From NCBI GenBank assembly GCA_002293105.1, contig DBCP01000130.1, positions 1 to 9,563 on the forward strand: a stretch of 9,563 bases of DNA. Reading direction: 5' to 3'. The DNA is from Bacteroidetes bacterium UBA955. Lineage in GTDB: Bacteria > Bacteroidota > Bacteroidia > NS11-12g > UBA955. How positions within the stretch are numbered: the first letter of the stretch is position 1; each line of letters starts with the position of its first letter. The notes under the pieces are model-generated. The model was not told the origin of the DNA. It saw nothing but the letters and a program-made list of their open reading frames with translations, and searched no databases. Position numbers and translations under genes: made by a program. Of the stretch, positions 6,772-9,563 are shown piece after piece.

Positions 6772-8748
6772 ATGACACTCGAATCAAAAATCCCAGCCGG
6801 CGACATAGCCACCAAATGGACCCAGTACAAAAGCACGGTTCCTTTGGTAAACCCCGCCAATAAAAGACAGTTGGAAATCATCGTGGTGGGTACCGGTTTG
6901 GCCGGTGCCAGCGCAGCCGCTACCCTAGCAGAAATGGGCTATAAAGTTAAAGCCTTCTGCTTCCAAGATAGCCCCCGCCGCGCGCACTCTATTGCTGCCC
7001 AAGGGGGTATCAATGCCGCCAAAAACTACCAAAACGACGGTGACTCAGTGTACCGTTTGTTCTACGATACCATCAAAGGAGGCGATTACAGATCTCGCGA
7101 AGCCAATGTGCATCGCTTGGCTGAATGTTCTACCTCGATCATTGACCAATGTGTAGCCCAAGGTGTTCCCTTTGCCCGTGAATATGGCGGAACCCTTTCA
7201 AACCGTTCTTTCGGTGGTACACAAGTTCAACGCACTTTCTACGCGGCCGGACAAACAGGACAACAGTTGTTGTTGGGTGCCTACAGCGGCTTAGAGCGTC
7301 AAGTTGGATTGGGCAATGTAAAAATGTATGCGCGCCACGAAATGATCGAAGTGGTAAAAATTGATGGCAAAGCCCGTGGAATTATCGCAAGGAACCTCGT
7401 AACCGGAGAACTAGAACGACATTTCGGCCATGCGGTGTTATTGTGTACCGGCGGATATGGCAACGTATTCTACTTGTCAACCAACGCGATGGGTAGCAAC
7501 GTAACCGCTGCTTGGAAAGCCCATAAAGCGGGTGCGTATTTTGCCAACCCCTGCTTCACCCAAATCCACCCAACTTGTATTCCCGTTTCAGGACACTATC
7601 AATCCAAATTGACATTGATGAGTGAATCGCTGCGTAACGATGGACGAATTTGGGTTCCTAAAAAACAAAACGACGACCGTCACCCCAACAATATTCCAGA
7701 AGACGAACGCGATTACTACCTCGAGCGTCGCTACCCTGCCTTCGGAAATTTGGTACCACGCGATATTGCTTCGCGTGCAGCCAAAGAACGTTGCGATGCC
7801 GGCTATGGCGTAGGCCAAAGCAAAATGGCCGTGTATTTGGATTTCAAATACAACATGATGCAGAAATATGGCAGAACCGAAGCCAGCAAATTGAATATCG
7901 CCAACCCAGACGACGAAACCTTGATGCGTCTAGGTAAAGAAGTTGTCAAAGAAAAGTACGGAAACTTGTTCGATATGTACAAGCAGATCACCGATGAAGA
8001 TCCATATGAAGTGCCAATGCGTATTTACCCTGCAGTGCACTATACCATGGGTGGTTTGTGGGTAGACTATGATTTGATGACCAACGTACCAGGCATGTAC
8101 GCCTTGGGAGAAGCCAACTTCTCAGACCACGGTGCCAACCGCTTGGGAGCTTCTGCTTTGATGCAAGGTTTGGCCGATGGTTATTTTGTGATTCCTATCA
8201 CCATTGGTAACTACTTGAGCAAAGAAATTCATACCAAGCCCATCTCTACCGACCACGAAGCATTTGTGGCTGCCGAAAAAGCGGCTCACGACCGCATCCA
8301 ACAGTTGATGAACATTCAAGGGACCCGTAGTGTAGAAAGCTACCACCGTGAATTGGGATTGATCATGTGGAACAAGTGTGGTATGGCCCGCAGCGAAAAA
8401 GGATTGAAAGAGGCCATTGCCGAAATTCAAGCCCTCCGTGCAGATTTCTACAAAAACGTTCGTATCCCTGGATCAATCAACGAATTCAACCCCGAATTAG
8501 ACAAGGCAGGTCGCGTTGCCGACTTCCTTGAATTGGGCGAATTGATGTGTGTTGATGCACTAGACCGCAACGAAAGCTGTGGAGGTCACTTCCGCGAAGA
8601 ATATCAAACCGAGGAAGGTGAAGCCTTGCGCGACGATGAAAAATTCATGTATGTTGCCGCTTGGGAAAACAAAGGCGCGTCATGGGAACTTCACAAAGAC
8701 GAGTTGAAATACGAAAACATCAAAATCCAACAACGCAGTTACAAATAA
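6772..8748 (+). CDS. sdhA: Succinate dehydrogenase flavoprotein subunit
   Basis: A 658-residue catalytic subunit that oxidises succinate to fumarate with covalently bound FAD, on the cytoplasmic face of the membrane. The dinucleotide-binding loop [12 protein letters not shown] (38-49) includes G40, G42 and G45. H72 in [11 protein letters not shown] is the expected site of covalent FAD attachment. Substrate-site residues include H266 in QIHPT, R330 in VPRDIASR (the probable proton-transfer arginine), H423 in AVHYTMGG and R457 in the [18 protein letters not shown] block. The C-terminal helical domain has [11 protein letters not shown] (about 619-629). Length is nearly the same as Wolinella FrdA (656) and longer than the Bacillus form (about 586). 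The start follows a 21-nt spacer after sdhC with no obvious ribosome binding site, yet gives the expected N-terminus. All motifs needed for activity appear intact. Confidence 0.97.
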   Translation: MTLESKIPAGDIATKWTQYKSTVPLVNPANKRQLEIIVVGTGLAGASAAATLAEMGYKVKAFCFQDSPRRAHSIAAQGGINAAKNYQNDGDSVYRLFYDTIKGGDYRSREANVHRLAECSTSIIDQCVAQGVPFAREYGGTLSNRSFGGTQVQRTFYAAGQTGQQLLLGAYSGLERQVGLGNVKMYARHEMIEVVKIDGKARGIIARNLVTGELERHFGHAVLLCTGGYGNVFYLSTNAMGSNVTAAWKAHKAGAYFANPCFTQIHPTCIPVSGHYQSKLTLMSESLRNDGRIWVPKKQNDDRHPNNIPEDERDYYLERRYPAFGNLVPRDIASRAAKERCDAGYGVGQSKMAVYLDFKYNMMQKYGRTEASKLNIANPDDETLMRLGKEVVKEKYGNLFDMYKQITDEDPYEVPMRIYPAVHYTMGGLWVDYDLMTNVPGMYALGEANFSDHGANRLGASALMQGLADGYFVIPITIGNYLSKEIHTKPISTDHEAFVAAEKAAHDRIQQLMNIQGTRSVESYHRELGLIMWNKCGMARSEKGLKEAIAEIQALRADFYKNVRIPGSINEFNPELDKAGRVADFLELGELMCVDALDRNESCGGHFREEYQTEEGEALRDDEKFMYVAAWENKGASWELHKDELKYENIKIQQRSYK

Positions 8749-8766
8749 TCCAATAACAAAAAGGTT

Positions 8767-9522
8767 ATGAGCAAGTTAATGAAATTAAACCTAAAAGTAT
8801 GGCGCCAAAAAAACACCAACAGCGCCGGTAACTTTGAAGAATATAAAGTGGATGCTAGTCCTGATATGAGCTTTTTGGAAATGTTCGATGTCTTGAACGA
8901 GCAACTCATTGAAACAGGGAAAGAGCCCGTAGCTTTTGATCACGACTGCAGAGAGGGTATTTGCGGTATGTGTTCAATGGTCATCGATGGCCGTCCTCAC
9001 GGACCGAAGCAAGGCGTTACCACCTGTCAGTTACACATGCGTAGCTTCAGTGACGGTGACACCATCACCGTTGAACCTTGGAGAGCCAATGGATTCCCTG
9101 TAATCAAGGATTTGACAGTAAACCGCAGTGCGTTTGACCGCATCATTGCTTCAGGTGGATTTATTTCTACAAACGCAGGTAACGCGGTGGATGCCAACTC
9201 GGTATTGATTCCAAAAGAGGTGGCCGACGAAGCGTTTGAAGCGGCTACTTGTATTGGTTGCGGTGCGTGTGTGAGCGCTTGCAAGAATGCCTCCGCGATG
9301 TTGTTTGTGGGTGCGAAAGTAACCCAATTGTCGAAGTTGCCTCAAGGTAAGCCAGAGCGCGAAAGCCGCGTGGTTGCCATGGTGAACCAAATGGATGCTG
9401 AGGGCTTCGGTGCTTGTACGAACACCGGTGCATGTGCGGCGGAATGTCCAAAGCAAATTCCATTGAGTGTAATTGCCAATTTGAACCGCGAATACATCTC
9501 GGCAAAAATGAACGGCAAATAA
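8767..9522 (+). CDS. sdhB: Succinate dehydrogenase iron-sulfur subunit
   Basis: A 251-residue electron-transfer subunit linking the FAD of SdhA to the heme/quinone site of SdhC. The N-terminal plant-ferredoxin-like domain has C61, C66, C69 (CREGICGMC) and C87 for the [2Fe-2S] cluster. The C-terminal domain has [11 protein letters not shown] (C162, C165, C168, C172) and a second block with C217, C223 and C227. By analogy with E. coli SdhB, C162/C165/C168/C227 hold [4Fe-4S] and C172/C217/C223 hold [3Fe-4S]. All eleven cysteines are present. Spacing from sdhA is 18 nt and includes AAAAAGG before the ATG. An alternative ATG lies at codon 5, but the first fits the ribosome binding site better. The remaining 41 nt to the window edge show no terminator. 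Confidence 0.97.
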   Translation: MSKLMKLNLKVWRQKNTNSAGNFEEYKVDASPDMSFLEMFDVLNEQLIETGKEPVAFDHDCREGICGMCSMVIDGRPHGPKQGVTTCQLHMRSFSDGDTITVEPWRANGFPVIKDLTVNRSAFDRIIASGGFISTNAGNAVDANSVLIPKEVADEAFEAATCIGCGACVSACKNASAMLFVGAKVTQLSKLPQGKPERESRVVAMVNQMDAEGFGACTNTGACAAECPKQIPLSVIANLNREYISAKMNGK

Positions 9523-9563
9523 ATTCGACTCATAGCAAGATGATAAAAATGAGGGGGCGGCCA

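Noticed and set aside
9540..9563. Open frame from the ATG at 9540 to the window edge (MIKMRGRP).
   Set aside because: Only eight codons, with no clear ribosome binding site and no recognisable similarity; a next gene may begin here but this cannot be supported.
1..9563. A new defence, mobile or biosynthetic system.
   Set aside because: Nearly all the sequence is explained by housekeeping genes; I saw no transposase, integrase, direct-repeat array, toxin-antitoxin pair or abrupt composition change.

Overview
The window is a gene-dense, ordinary-looking chromosomal segment, most likely from a member of the Bacteroidota close to the Flavobacteriales. Three things suggest this. The succinate dehydrogenase is a three-gene set (cytochrome b subunit with five membrane spans, flavoprotein, iron-sulfur protein). 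DnaJ lacks two of its four zinc motifs, as I remember for Flavobacteriia sequences. A TAnnTTTG-type promoter box sits before sdhC. The taxonomic call rests on protein features and recall, not on a search.

Layout: the left edge (1-252, + strand) is the 3' end of an NADP-dependent isocitrate dehydrogenase gene. A stack of hairpins follows, ending in a strong bidirectional terminator (333-371) that separates it from a convergent minus-strand block. Read in the direction of transcription, that block has two units. grpE-dnaJ (5357 to 3672) is closed by a terminator at 3577-3613. Next comes a two-gene unit encoding a 761-residue exported M48-type zinc metalloprotease and a 271-residue predicted outer-membrane beta-barrel protein, with 1 nt between the stop of the first and the start of the second. 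A 105-nt divergent spacer (5358-5462) separates grpE from the plus-strand block ribE-sdhC-sdhA-sdhB, which runs almost to the right edge.

How the genes work together: GrpE and DnaJ are the co-chaperones of DnaK, which is not in the window. The M48 protease and the barrel protein look like an envelope pair, with the protease possibly acting on, or together with, the barrel; this is inferred from linkage only. SdhC, SdhA and SdhB form a membrane-bound succinate:quinone oxidoreductase, and ribE just upstream makes riboflavin, the precursor of the FAD that SdhA carries. Isocitrate dehydrogenase and succinate dehydrogenase are both TCA-cycle enzymes.

I saw no mobile element, CRISPR array, tRNA, rRNA or defence locus, and I do not claim a new biological system here. 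The parts most worth a second look are the protease/barrel pair with its large unassigned protease C-terminus, the reduced zinc region of DnaJ, and the ribE-sdhCAB linkage.
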